From the NCBI GenBank assembly GCA_958510825.1, contig OY294044.1:39295816-39359815 (forward strand): a DNA stretch of 64,000 nucleotides, given 5' to 3'. Within the stretch, counting starts at the first letter, position 1, and each line of letters begins with the position of its first letter. The DNA comes from Brachypterus glaber. Its lineage: Eukaryota > Arthropoda > Insecta > Coleoptera > Kateretidae. The notes beneath the pieces are model-generated. The model saw only the letters and a program-made list of their open reading frames with translations. It did no database searches and was not told the origin of the DNA. Positions 22,601 through 34,044 of this stretch are shown in pieces. Both the position numbers and the translations under genes were made by a program.

Positions 22601-23770
22601 TCACAATAGATGCGGACGGCCAAAATATAAGTAAATAAAAATTTCCACTGCCGCTCCTACTACCGCCCCTTGATTTAATAAAAAACTAGTTATATTATTA
22701 CAAAAAACTGTGGACACCTCACAATGGGTGCGGACGGCCAAAATTTAAGTAAAAAAATCCGCCCTTCATGCCGCCCCCACTACCACCCCTTGATTTAATA
22801 AAAACCCGAGTTTTATTATTACAGACAACTGCGTACAACTCACAATGGGTGCGGACAGCCAAAATATAAGTTAAAAAAATCCGCCACCGCTGCCGCCCCC
22901 TTGATTTAATAAAAACCCGAGTTATGTTATTAAAGAAATCTGCGGACACCTTACAATGAGTGCGGATGGCCAAAATATAAGTAAAAAAAACACCGCTTCC
23001 GCTGCCGCCCCCACTACCAGCCCTTAATTTATTAAAAACCGGAGTTATATTATTATAAAAAACTACGGACACATCACAATGGTTGCGGAGGGCAAAAATA
23101 TAAGTAGAAAAAATCCGCCTCCGGTGCCACCCCTCTACTGCCCCTTAACTTAATAAAAGGCCGACTTATATTGTTACAAAAAACTGCGGACATCACACAA
23201 TGGGTGCGGACGGTTAAAATATAAGAAAAAAACCGCCCCCGCTGCCGCCACCACTACCACCCGTTAATTTAATAAAAACTGTTATATTATTACAAATAAC
23301 TGCGGATACCTCACAATGTGTGCGGACGGCCAAAATAGAAGTACACAAAATCTGCCCCTGCTACCGCCCCCACTAACGCCTGTTAATTTAATAAAAACCC
23401 AAGTTATATTACTACAAAAAACTGCGGATGCCCCACAATGGATGCGGACGGCCAAAATTATAGTAAAAAAATAATCCGCTCCCGCTGCCGTCCCCCCTGG
23501 GGTCCGTTAATTTAATAAAAATTCGAGTTATATTATTACAAATACCTGCGGATACCTCAAAATTGGTGCGGACGGTCAAAATATAGGTAAAAAAGACCGC
23601 TCCGCTGCCGCCCCCACTACCGCACCTTAATTTAATAAAAACTCGACTTATGTTATTACAAATAACTGCGGACAACTCACAATATGTGTGGACGAACAAA
23701 ATATGAGTAAAAAAAATCGCACCCTCTGCCGCCCCGCATTTCGCCACTTATTATAATGTATAATTGGCAA
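19650..23770 (+). repeat. Satellite 2, forward part, ~120-bp units
   Basis: About 34 head-to-tail units. Each contains 'ggtgcggacggccaaaatat', an A-rich run, 'ccgccaccgctgccgcccc' and 'ttgatttaataaaaaccyga' followed by 'gttatattattaca'. Spacing of the 'gcggacggcc' landmark is about 119-125 bp. Units vary by indels and point changes, and some are truncated (for example near 20400 and 21840). Minus-strand Arg/Gly/Ser-rich frames here are artefacts of the repeat. Confidence 0.9.
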
Positions 23771-23967
23771 AAACCTAAAAATAACATAAATTACTGCTGA
23801 TACCTCGCAACGGGTGTGGACAGCTGAGACAACATTAATCAAAAATTCCGCCCGCCAAGTATGTATTATAATAAAGGTCGAAAGTGGGGGCGGCAGCTGC
23901 CCGCACCCGTTGCGAGGTATCCGCAGTCATTTATATTATTTTTATGTTTTTGACGTATATATTATCA
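23752..23967. repeat. Palindromic inversion junction in satellite 2
   Basis: Arms about 23752-23826 and 23894-23967 are reverse complements with scattered mismatches (for example 'tacctcgcaacgggtg' against 'cacccgttgcgaggta'). About 67 bp lie between them. Units to the left are in one orientation, units to the right in the other. Confidence 0.8.
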
Positions 23968-24345
23968 TAAGGGGCGAAAGTGGGGGCGAATTTTTTTACT
24001 CATATTTTATCCTTCCGTACACATTGTGTGTAGTTATTTGTTATAATATTGACCTATATTAAATTTAGGGGCGGCAGCGTAGGCGGATTTTTTATTACTT
24101 ATATTTTGGCCGTCCGCACTTATTGTGAGGTATCCGCAGTTATTTGTAATAATATAACTCAAGTTTTTATTAAATTAACGGGGGCGGCAGCGGGGCGGAT
24201 TTTTTAACCTATATTTTAGCCGTCATTACCGATTATGAGGTGCCCGCAGTTTTTTGTAATAGTAAAACTCGGGTTTTTATTAAATCAAAGGGCGGTAGTG
24301 GGGCAGGACAGGGGGCTGATTTTTTGACCCATTGTGAAGTATCCG
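23968..24345 (-). repeat. Satellite 2, inverted part
   Basis: Three to four units of the same satellite in reverse orientation ('ggggcggcagcg...tatattttggccgtccgca...gaggtatccgcagtta'). The array ends near 24345. Confidence 0.85.
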
Positions 24346-24751
24346 CAGTTAACCAAGCAAATAAAATTCTCTATTGGACTGTATATTTTTAAAAATTTTA
24401 AACAATTTTTTTAAGGTTTTTGTGCTAAAAAATGCGATTTTTTAAGTTTTTTTTGTAAATTTATATTTGTCAATTAATATAGTTTAAAAGTATAATTTAC
24501 GTTTTTTCATCATGAAATTAGTTATTTTTAAAAAATTGTTTGATTTTTTTAGAGAAATTTTGACAAAAATACCCAAAAAGTCCAACCCTATCTTAAACCC
24601 AAAAAAAAATGTTTAAAAAAATTAAAAAATATATACTTAAATGGAGAATTTTATAAGCTTTAAAAAGTTGCATTTATATACTAGTACTACTCACTTCACA
24701 ATAACTGGCAACAGTGTAAGAGGTGGGTAAGCTGTTTATATAAACCTTACC
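24346..24751. other. AT-rich noncoding
   Basis: Long runs of T and A with no coding frame; nothing recognised. Confidence 0.6.
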
Positions 24752-25936
24752 TATATACACGGTGTATTTGAAATAGGGTCGGAAATTTTAACTGATGATT
24801 CTACATCATAAAATATGACAAAAAGTTCCTATAAACATATGTCTAAAAATGCGTCATAAGGGAGCTACGCCCCTTTGAAAGTGGCTAAAAAAATCGGTTT
24901 TTATTTAATAACTCGGGAACCCTTTGAGATATATCAACGAGGTTTTGCACGTCAACTAATCCTACCAAGGCCCGTTTTTATGTGTTATTTTCATGTACTT
25001 ATTTCAACCAGGGGTGTGCGAAACGGGGAGGGCTTATCAGTTTTTTGTCCCAAACTTTTTTCTGTGTAACTTTTTTGCAATTTTATTTTTGAAATATGAT
25101 TCCTAAGGTCAAAATACATAAAAAAGGTACTCTTGTTGTAATACTGTAGGATTAACCGTTTTCGAGAAAAATTCATTTGAAGGTGAAATTCTACGGTTCG
25201 AGGACGAAAAATTAAAAATAAAATGTTGAAAACCAAAATTTTAATGATGCAATGTTATTCTACATCAAAAACTAAGAAAAAAACCTCATATACAGGTACT
25301 TCCAAAAATCAATCCTAACGGAGCTATGGTCTCCTAAATATGCACCATTTTTAAAGCGCTATGGTAGCTTTAAAATCGTTTTTTCGACCTACATGTATGG
25401 AAACTTTTTTTCTTAGTTCTTGATGTAGAATAACATTGCATCATCAAAATTTTGGTTTTCAACATTTTAGTATTTAATTTTTCGTTCTCAAACCGTGGAA
25501 TTTCACCTTCAAATGAATTTTTCTCGAAAACGGTTAATCCTACAGTATTACAACAAGAGTACCTTTTTTATGTATTTTGACCTTAGGAATCATATTTCAA
25601 AAATAAAATTGCAAAAAAGTTACACAGAAAAAAGTTTGGGACAAAAAACTGATAAGCCCCCCCGTTTCGCACACCCCTGGTTGAAATAAGTACATGAAAA
25701 TAACACATAAAAACGGGCCTTGGTAGGATTAGTTGACGTGCAAAACCTCGTTGATATATCTCAAAGGGTTCCTGAGTTATTAAATAAAAACCGATTTTTT
25801 TAGCCACTTTCAGAGGGGCGTAGCTCCCTTATGACGCATTTTTAGACATATGTTTATAGGAACTTTTTGTCATATTTTATGATGTAGAATCATCAGTTAA
25901 AATTTCCGACCCTATTTCAAATACACCGTGTATATG
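24752..25936. mobile_element. Foldback element 1, ~530-bp inverted arms
   Basis: Left arm about 24754-25286 and right arm about 25404-25934 are near-identical reverse complements around a ~117-bp centre. Both ends carry 'tacacggtgtatttgaaata'. No transposase is encoded; the mirrored open frames in the arms are the same DNA read twice. The high arm identity suggests recent origin or arm conversion. A TSD is not clear because the ends lie in TATA-rich DNA. Confidence 0.85.
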
Positions 25937-26826
25937 AGGTGAAGTGACTTGCTATGACTGATTTATTATAATATAATATATAATATTTATATAATAGAAA
26001 ATATTGAAAATTCTTAACCCTCTTTTGAAATTCTATTTCTGTAGGTCTCCGTGTTTAGAAATCACCCACTATATATATTCTAGCTGGAGTGGAAATAGGT
26101 GAGGTCAGTCAGCCCAGTTCATATACTCGAGGTGACTACTACAAGGATATGCATATACACGGTGTATTTGAAATAGCGCCGGAAAAAAAAAAACCAGATC
26201 ATCTTTGTGACCCCAAAAATCGATTCAGAAAGAAAAAAATTGGAAAAAAAATCTAAAAAAATTCTTTAGAAAACCTTAAATCCAGCCCACAGACGACTCA
26301 TCTGTAAGCTTTATCATCGCGCTTCAAATTTGCAAAATGCAACGTTGTCAGATTTTGTCGATTCCGTATTTACTGTTTGACAAAATAACTTTTATCGTCT
26401 TTTAATCATCATAGAATTTTATCAACAATAATTATATATAAAGTACCGTAAAAAATGTTAAAATAATAACCAAAGATGTACTTGCCATATTCATAATCTT
26501 CACCTACAAACTATTTAACAGATGTTGTTTTTAACAGATGCTGAAACTTAACGGGTTAACTTTCACTCACACAACTTTAACTCACACTTGCAGATTTTTT
26601 AGTAGAAAAAATACCATATCACTAGTAGTGTAAAGTTTTTGGCAACTCTAAATACATGTAATCTATTCAAAATGTGTACCTTTTATTATATTCGGAGATA
26701 TTTAACTTTAAATTTGTTGAAAATCTTTGGGCGATTCACTTCACATTTTGGTCAGTATTTTATACAGCACAAATCCAAATTTCCCATTGCATGTAAAAAT
26801 AGCCCCCTGATGGGATGTAAACAACA
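25937..26826. other. Noncoding; contains another copy of the foldback terminus at 26153-26184
   Basis: At 26153-26184 the terminus 'tacacggtgtatttgaaata' recurs, followed by 'gcgccgg' and an A run, diverging from foldback element 1 after that. The rest is AT-rich with no gene seen. Confidence 0.5.
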
Positions 26827-26838
26827 GTTTTCTTCTTC

Positions 26839-26870
<32 letters not shown>

Positions 26871-26898
26871 CTTCTTCTTCTTCTTCTTCTTCTTCTTC
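26827..26898. repeat. (CTT)n microsatellite
   Basis: Near-perfect TTC repeat with one 'tac' interruption. A poly-Ser open frame across it is an artefact. Confidence 0.95.
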
Positions 26899-27204
26899 GA
26901 TTTTTGGCTTTGTATTTTACATTTCAGCCATCGGGTTGCATGGTGGTTACATCAGTAACTAGGAATAGTGAGAGCCAGTTGTATAACGACCAAAAATTAT
27001 ATAAATTTTAAGGAAAAACAACAGTTTTGCTACAGTCAAAACAATACGAAAAAATAAATGATCTAACCTAAAAATAGCAAACAAAGTGTAGCCAACTGTA
27101 GAAATATAAAAACTGGCTTTGGTTTATGAAGCTACGACTTTTTCTTAATAAATCAAACATTAAACTTTAGTGACTATAAAAAGTATATTGTGATTGTGTT
27201 TTAA

Positions 27205-27411
27205 AAGAAAGAAATCATCAGAGAAGACTTTTCACAGCAAGAGGATAACTTCGTTGCAACAGACGGAAATGCATGGTACAAACCAGACGGTCCATTTCGT
27301 TTAAGTGTAACCGACGAGGACTGGTTGGATAGCCCTGGCAGCTCAAACTACAGATCTGAAGTGAGAGAGAGAGAGAGCTACGACCATGGGAGGCCAGCCT
27401 TAAGTAGGTGA
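27205..27411 (+). CDS. Short exon-like open segment, unknown product
   Basis: Open from just after a stop at 27202 to a stop at 27409, with no Met start. The translation has protein-like composition: REDFSQQEDNFVATDGNAWY and KPDGPFRLSVTDEDWLD, quite unlike the AT-rich surroundings. A potential 5' splice site GAA|GTGAGA lies at 27360/27361 and an AG precedes the open part at 27206-27207, so an exon of about 27208-27360 is conceivable. I do not recognise the protein. It may be a host exon, a processed fragment or a mobile-element remnant. Confidence 0.25.
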   Translation, partial: KKEIIREDFSQQEDNFVATDGNAWYKPDGPFRLSVTDEDWLDSPGSSNYRSEVRERESYDHGRPALSR

Positions 27412-28300
27412 CCTTGCAACACAGCTAAAAACGGCCGCCATAGCATCGCAATTCTATCCAAAGGTGTCGCTTACGGTATTTTTAGTAATTTTTAATAGAT
27501 AGGTACCTTTTATACCTTTAAAAAAAGCTTTACATTTACCCTGATAGATGGCACCGTATTAAAAATAATATTAAATTAAAATATAGTAAATATTATTAAC
27601 ATAATATTATTAAGGGTGATTCTATATTGCATATTGAACATATTTAAAACATAATCCCATTTACTTATAGTTAAATTATTTTTTTGTTTTAATGATTTTG
27701 GCCTAAATATCAATAAAGCGGGGGTTTCTGTGTTTCTAACCTAAGAAGATGAAAAGCGTGGTTTGGTGTGTGATGTAAGATTTTGATAACTTTGGAAAAT
27801 GTAAGTTATTTGAATAAATATACATGCATAACAATTAAAACTAAATAATAATGATGCGTTTATGTGTTTTTAGTGTTTTTGGAACCGAGCAGTGGTGATT
27901 ATGAAAATAGTCTTACATTTAAAGCGGGTCGAAAGTTTTTTTCTGCGAAGATTTTTAAAGTAAGTATTTTTTTAATAATTAACAAAAAAAACAGGTTGCC
28001 CAAAAATAAGGGAAATCAGGGAAAAGACACTGCATATAATCAACCCTAAAAAATCATAGAAATTGAAAAAAAAAACCTTGGTTACATAACAAATTATTAT
28101 TAAACCAACCAATTTCATCATAATAAAGTTCAACCAATTGGTTTAAACCACTATGTGTCCGGGAGGGTGTTTTACCAAAAGTCGATATTTAGTTTTGTGA
28201 TTTGGGGCAAGAAAACCAACATATTCTATAGACTTTTCTCCATCATTATTGACCATTTTTATAGATTTAATATAGGTACATGGTAGTTATTTTGATTTTC
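27412..28300. other. AT-rich noncoding
   Basis: No gene seen. A weak 61-codon plus frame at 27864-28049 has no recognisable feature. Confidence 0.5.
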
Positions 28301-28450
28301 AAAGATTCCTTCCAATTTGTACACCTGAATTCCTCTACAGTTTACCCCTCGACATAACCACTATTTTTGTATACATCAGGTTATAACCTATGTTATAACG
28401 AGGGGTAAACCGCAGAGGAAATTTAAGTGTATAAATTGGAGGAAATCTTT
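28301..28450. mobile_element. Small foldback/MITE hairpin, ~59-bp arms
   Basis: 28301-28359 and 28392-28450 are reverse complements with several mismatches ('tttacccctcg' against 'cgaggggtaaa' is exact). About 32 bp lie between them. No coding content. Confidence 0.65.
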
Positions 28451-28536
28451 AAAGGTTACGGGGAAATTTTTAAAGATTTCCTCCTTTTCGTAATAAGGTT
28501 TATATTGAATAAAATAGGTACTCTAAAACATGTAAA

Positions 28537-28870
28537 CCCTTTGAGACCCAGTGGGACATATTTGTCCCATCCTGTTTTAAGTCATCACCTGTACACTGCA
28601 TGCCCCATTTTACGTTGTAAAATTATTTGAGGTTTTTTTTAGTTACTTGGAGCATATTTCTACCACCTTTTATTAACAGTGGCAAAGCTACTCGTATTTT
28701 TTGTCCTAATAAAAATTTCATTTTAAAATAAAAAATAGTTATACTATACCCAGTGGGACATATAATCCGATTAAGATGTCCACTGCGTCATATATATTCC
28801 ACTTTTTTCTTTTTTTTCTGTATAAAATATTTGTTTTATACAAAAAAAATAAAAATTGTGTCTCAAAGGG
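28537..28870. mobile_element. piggyBac-type MITE, 334 bp
   Basis: Ends CCCTTTGAGAC (28537-28547) and GTCTCAAAGGG (28860-28870) are perfect inverted repeats. The right flank is TTAA (28871-28874) and the left flank TAAA, one change from TTAA. CCCTTT ends with TTAA targets are typical of piggyBac elements. Internal 'cagtgggacatat' occurs twice. No transposase. Confidence 0.7.
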
Positions 28871-28874
28871 TTAA

Positions 28875-29753
28875 GCTGGCCTAGGGCAGGGCCGTGCACA
28901 CGGGGGATTTCGGGGGTTCAAACCTCCCAAGGAGGGTTTTAAACCACAATTTTTTAAAATTTTCTAAACTTCCTAATTAGGAACATTTTGAATCAATCAA
29001 GCGAAATGTATATGACTAATCTAAAACATTTCGGTAGGACTCCTAAAAACGTCGAAAAAACATAAAAAACAAAACAAAAATTTCAATTTTTTCTGTTTGT
29101 CTGTCCTCACGATAATTTATGAACGCTTTAAGCTAGAGACTTAAAATTTGGTATTCAGATGTATTTTTATATTATCTTGTTTAAGCAAAATTGGGTGGGG
29201 GTAAAACGGGGGTTAAATATTTGTTCTGGCCATTACTTCTTTATATACCATAGAATATACCAAAATTAAAAATGTTTTGTACATATTTTTTTCCTTTTTA
29301 GGAACAACCCCTTGCCAGTATGGAAGACCACGACAAGAAGGAATATGGAGAAGAAATATCGACCTGAGATTAAAAATCGGTATAAATTAGGTGTATCGTT
29401 TTTCTTTGCCCTCATTTATGCTAACATATTTTAAAATAACTATATAGTGCGATCCAGATGTCACCCCCTCCTCTTAACTTTTGAACGAGTTGAGATACCG
29501 ACTTAAAATTTGGAACTTATGAATAAGACAACTTAAGTTTAATTAAACTCTTTTTGCATTTGCATTTTATATTTTCAGCTCTTAAAATGTGTCAGGGGGC
29601 ATGTGGGGAAATTTTTTTAAAAAGAAAGGGGGGGTCTTGTAATACATAGCTTTAAAGCCTATAAAATTTATAAAAAAAAAATATTTTGCTATCCTATTTT
29701 TCAAGATATATTCCTATGACCAAAAGTAACACCCTCCCCACTCTTAGCTTTTG
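28875..29753. other. Noncoding, remnants of a dispersed repeat
   Basis: 'gcagggccgtgcacacgggg' at 28892-28911 resembles a hAT-like end. Two diverged stretches with 'tttgaacga' and 'acttaaaatttgg' (about 29120-29170 and 29470-29530) recur again after 29720 and at about 47180, so they belong to a dispersed repeat. No gene. Confidence 0.4.
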
Positions 29754-30013
29754 AACGAGATCAAGGCCGTATCCAGGGGGCAAGGGGCCCGAACCCCCCT
29801 CCCCCTAAAAGTCCAAACGAAAATCTAAAAAAAATTGAAACTTTCTCAAGGCCCGGCGTCTATAGTTTCTTTTAGTTTTTTAGTTTTTTTTTAGTCTTTT
29901 TAACAATTCGTAAAAATTTTCGCCAGCGGCTCCATTTTTATTCTTTTCGGAATTAAGGAAAAAAATTATTGCCCCCTCCGAAAAAAAATCCTGGATACGC
30001 CCTTGAACGAGAT
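29754..30013. mobile_element. hAT-type MITE, copy 1, with 8-bp TSD
   Basis: TIRs CAAGGCCGTATCCAGG (from 29762) and CCTGGATACGCCCTTG (to 30005) differ at one position. The element is flanked on both sides by AACGAGAT (29754-29761 and 30006-30013). An 8-bp duplication is the hAT signature. 244 bp, non-coding. Confidence 0.8.
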
Positions 30014-30040
30014 GAGATACTTCCCCACTCTTAGCTTTTG

Positions 30041-30298
30041 AACGAGATCAAGGCCGTATCCAGGGGGCAAGGGGCCCGAACCCCCTCCCCCTAAAATTCT
30101 ATGCGAAAATCTAAAAAAAATTGAAACTTTCTCAAGGCCCGGCGTCTATAGTTTCTTTTAGTTTTTTAGTTTTTTTTAGTCTTTTTAACAATTCGTAAAA
30201 ATTTTCGCCAGCGGCTCCATTTTTATTCTTTTCGGAATTAAGGAAAAAAATTATTGCCCCCTCCGAAAAAAAATCCTGGATACGCCCTTGAACGAGAT
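30041..30298. mobile_element. hAT-type MITE, copy 2, tandem duplicate with same TSD
   Basis: Element 30049-30290 with identical TIRs and the same AACGAGAT on both sides (30041-30048 and 30291-30298). Because the flank 'ccccactcttagcttttg' is also repeated, the whole locus was duplicated after insertion; this is not a second insertion. A small minus frame through it is not a gene. Confidence 0.8.
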
Positions 30299-30470
30299 GA
30301 GATACTTCAAATTTGGAACACTTAAGACAACTAAAACCATCATTTAACATATCGTCATCTAAAGGCTCTAACGGTCTAACTCCAAAACGTCATATTTTTC
30401 AGGAGACGTAAATAACGATTTAAAATTTAATTATAGCAATTTAGAACTTTAAAACTAGCTTGTTCACAGG
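30299..30470. other. Noncoding stretch before the gap
   Basis: Continues the dispersed repeat seen at 29470 ('acttcaaatttggaac'). No match to the expected end of the Gypsy LTR. Confidence 0.4.
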
Positions 30471-30670
30471 NNNNNNNNNNNNNNNNNNNNNNNNNNNNNN
30501 NNNNNNNNNNNNNNNNNNNNNNNNNNNNNNNNNNNNNNNNNNNNNNNNNNNNNNNNNNNNNNNNNNNNNNNNNNNNNNNNNNNNNNNNNNNNNNNNNNNN
30601 NNNNNNNNNNNNNNNNNNNNNNNNNNNNNNNNNNNNNNNNNNNNNNNNNNNNNNNNNNNNNNNNNNNNNN
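30471..30670. other. Assembly gap (200 N)
   Basis: Exactly 200 N, within the 3' LTR of the Gypsy element. By comparison with the other LTR, about 1.8 kb may be missing here. Confidence 0.99.
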
Positions 30671-32869
30671 ATTTGTTTAGTGGTGAACTATACAGTCATT
30701 ACTATTTTATTTGTTTAGTGGTGAACTATACAGTGTCCCTTGATGGTAAGGGTTTAATCACCAGTATGGCTACAGATTGTACGGCTTGCCCTGCGAACCG
30801 TAGCAGCTATTTGGGTACAACCACAAATATCTGATCTGACAGGAAAATAGAGAAAAAAAATATAATTATGTAAATATATATACTCATTAAATTAGCCTAA
30901 ACTTGCATAAATTAGAACTTAAACTCATGTAGTAATTTATAATAAAATATCAAAAATAGGAAATAGCATCAGAAATAGTTATAGTTAAATGATACACAAA
31001 TAACCATTTATTTGTTTATGCAGTGCTACTGTGAATTATGTTAAGTTTGGATATGATTAAATAGCCAATAAATTTATGTACCATGGATATAGAAATAAAA
31101 AGTTCCTGTAGGAACCCTGAAATTTTGCGTAACGTTAGGCAACCTTCCTTACACTGAATATTTTGTTTAAATAATGTTTAAACACCCAGATAAAAGTTAT
31201 AGTTTTAAAATAAAATTAAATAGCATAATTGTTATAGTTATTGTGAATATGTTATAGTTATTGTAAATAGAACCAGTCATGGTTCCACGAACAGCTAGTC
31301 TGGCTTATTGAACCTAACCAAACTACTCGTAGAACCCTGATAGGGTCCCATCGACAATCAGGATATATAACCATGTATTGTCAGGTGTCAAGGAGTTACC
31401 GAAGCAACTCAGTGGCCCCTGTACAACAAATAGTAGTCCCACACTATAAAAAAAATATTTATATGAAATTTTAGTATTATAAAAACCTGATAATTTCAGT
31501 ACTGGTATGCTGACATCTCAAAGAAGGCTCGAACAACGACAATAATGTTGGTTCCCCATGTGGAGGGTTTATATCTTCCATCGTAGTTAGATACACACTG
31601 TAGAAGTACAAAAAGTATAGCTCGTAGTTCATCCAGAAACAAAACTTAACAAAACTGAGTGGTTTTTAGGCAGGAACCAAACAACATTGGACACACAGTA
31701 GACATAGCGAGGCATAGCGTAGCAGACTAGCCAAGCGTAGTAGGCCCTAACTTCGTTCCCACACGTTGAGTTTGAGTTGCCCTCTAGCACTCCATCGAAG
31801 TCACTACAGGGGTAGAAAATATGGTATAAGCACCCAGCGATTTGATAAAATAAAGTGAATCTATATAGATTCAGATGAAAATTACCAATGATTTATTTAT
31901 TTATTCATAGTAGTACACAAAGTTATGGAGATAGGAATAAAATTAGAAAATTACCTGTAGTCCTCAGAAAGTCCAAAATGGCATCCATTTCTCCGGTATT
32001 AAACCGAGGTATATACATAAAATTAACTGTATAATAATTCACAAAATATACCCTTAAATCTTGCTAAAGGTTTACTCCGAAATAGCTTCGTGGCCCACAA
32101 AATTAAAAATATAAAACTGGCCGTTGCCTTTAGAAGAATAAACTTGACACTATTATGGCTGACTGCGAACTGCAACTCGATGAAAATAAAAAGAGGACTT
32201 CTTGAACCACGACTCAGAATTTATAGCTCTTTTTAACAAAAAAAATAATAATGTCAAAACAGCCGAAATTTTAAAATCCCTGTCACACATATGCTATGTC
32301 TAAGAGACCGCCTTACAACAAATTTACAAAATAGCCCCATCCCCAACAATCAGCGGACACTCCTAGACCATAGATGCATACAATGATGATGAATAGCAAA
32401 AAAAATAAACCTATACTAGCTAAATTAATTATTTTACCAAAATAACTACAACCGTCCGGTTGACTAAGCTGAAATCGGCGGTAATACCTTAGACACTGCT
32501 AATTATTAAAAACAACAACTAAAGTGAGGTTATGTATATGTTCAAATAGTATCTTAAAATATATTTAATTAATCAAGCATAAACTAATAATAATAATAAC
32601 GAATACACCAAGAATAAGTGTCTCAAAATGATAAGTTAAAGATATGTTTACAAATAGCTAAACAAAAGTACAATTTAACAAAATCCTAGGAGAAAATATG
32701 TCTCGTAGGAGATCCAAAATAATGTGTATCACTATCTAAGAAGCCAATATCTGGTATAATGAAGATAAGTCGAAGTAATAATGTTATAAATAAGAGTATA
32801 ACAAGTTTAAATAATACAAATGTACACGGTAAGAATATTTATGTTCTAAATTCAAATTTAGCGGTTACA
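30671..32869 (-). repeat. Gypsy element 3' LTR (partial, cut by gap)
   Basis: On the minus strand the LTR starts TGTAACCGC at 32869, immediately after a polypurine tract. 30671-31167 is nearly identical to 40430-40905 in the other LTR (a handful of differences by eye). Only this part overlaps, since the left end falls in the gap and the other LTR is truncated. Confidence 0.65.
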
Positions 32870-32887
32870 AATATCCCCCTTCTCCGC
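32870..32887 (-). other. Gypsy polypurine tract
   Basis: Minus strand reads GCGGAGAAGGGGGATATT just before the LTR start TGTAAC. This is where plus-strand DNA synthesis would be primed. Confidence 0.65.
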
Positions 32888-32946
32888 AAAAAAAAAAGAA
32901 AAGACGGAACGTATTTCCTTTTTTTTTTTTTTCCTTAGTAATGACA

Positions 32947-34036
32947 CTAGTCATCAGCGACGTTAATTACATCATTGTTGGGGTGTTTCTTAATATCTTT
33001 GGCGTGCCAAACGCCATCTAAATTACCGTGTTCATCCGATAGTTCATATGTCATATGTTCATATAAGTACTTAATTTTTTTGAGACCTTAAAGGGTCCAA
33101 CAAAATTGGAAGCTCTTAGCTGAAAAATATTTAGAGGCGTCCGATAAAACATAATTTCTTCGCCAAACTTTATCACCTATTTCAAAAGTTTCTGCACGAT
33201 GTCTAAGATCATAATAACGTTTATTTTTAATTGCACTCTTTTCGATATTTTTAGCAACAAAATTATATATTTCCTTAAGATTTCTTGAAGTTACTAACGG
33301 ATCATTTTCTTTTTCATCCTCTGTCAAGCCATCTTTTTCCGCAAAAGTTTTTCCCGACAAAACAATTTCTCTAGCAAAGTTCAAAAAATAAGGAGTATAA
33401 TTAGTAACTTCGTGAGTTGAAGTTCTTATCGCGCAAGTTATAGATTGGAGATTTTTGTCCCAATGGCGGTGATTTTCACCAACATACGAAGCTAACATAT
33501 TTTTGATAGTTTTATTTGCACGCTCTGTAGGATTGGCTTGAGGATGATTATTTTGCATTATACGTAATTTTAATGTCATATTTATTAGCTAAATTCTTAA
33601 ATTCCTTACATATAAATTTTTTTCCATTATCGCAATAAATAGTTTCTGGGGCTCCAAATAATAATATAACATGATCTTCGATATTTTTAACTACTTGAGC
33701 ACCTGTAGCTTGTCTCATAGGAAAAGTTAATACAAATTTAGTAAATGTATCGATAACAACTAATATATAACAATATCCCTGAGATGATCGTGGCAGAGGC
33801 CCGATAATATCTGTGGATATACTACGCCATGACTTCTTGACTTTAGGATGAGTTAACATAAGTCCTGCAGTCTTCTTCTGGACAGGTTTATGAGATATAC
33901 AAATTTTACACTGTGAAACAAGATTAGAAACGTCTTTTCGCATTTTTGGCCAAAAGTATGAAAAAGCTAATCTCATATAAGTTTTAAATATTCCTGTATG
34001 TCCGGAAGTTGGATCGTCATGATATTTTTCTAACAA
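32947..34036 (-). pseudogene. Gypsy integrase and pol C-terminus
   Basis: Encodes the Ty3/Gypsy integrase. The N-terminal zinc-binding part shows HTGIFKTY and CKICISHK (HHCC type). The core has SISTDIIGPLPRS (first Asp) and IYCDNGKKFICKEF (second Asp); after a frameshift near 33560-33579, NPTERANKTIKNML supplies the Glu. A C-terminal part ends VINVADD-stop at 32947 after another frame change near 33090. The frameshifts inactivate it. It follows the RT-RNase H on the minus strand as usual for Gypsy pol. Confidence 0.85.
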
Positions 34037-34044
34037 TTTTAATC

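Noticed and set aside
20171..24062. Arg/Gly/Ser-rich open frames
   Set aside because: Satellite 2 read in the unit's open frames; they recur with the unit.
24875..25807. Matching proteins on opposite strands (for example starting MEFHLQMNFSRKR)
   Set aside because: The same DNA in the two arms of a foldback element; no known domain.
26639..26962. Poly-Ser protein
   Set aside because: Driven by the (CTT)n tract.
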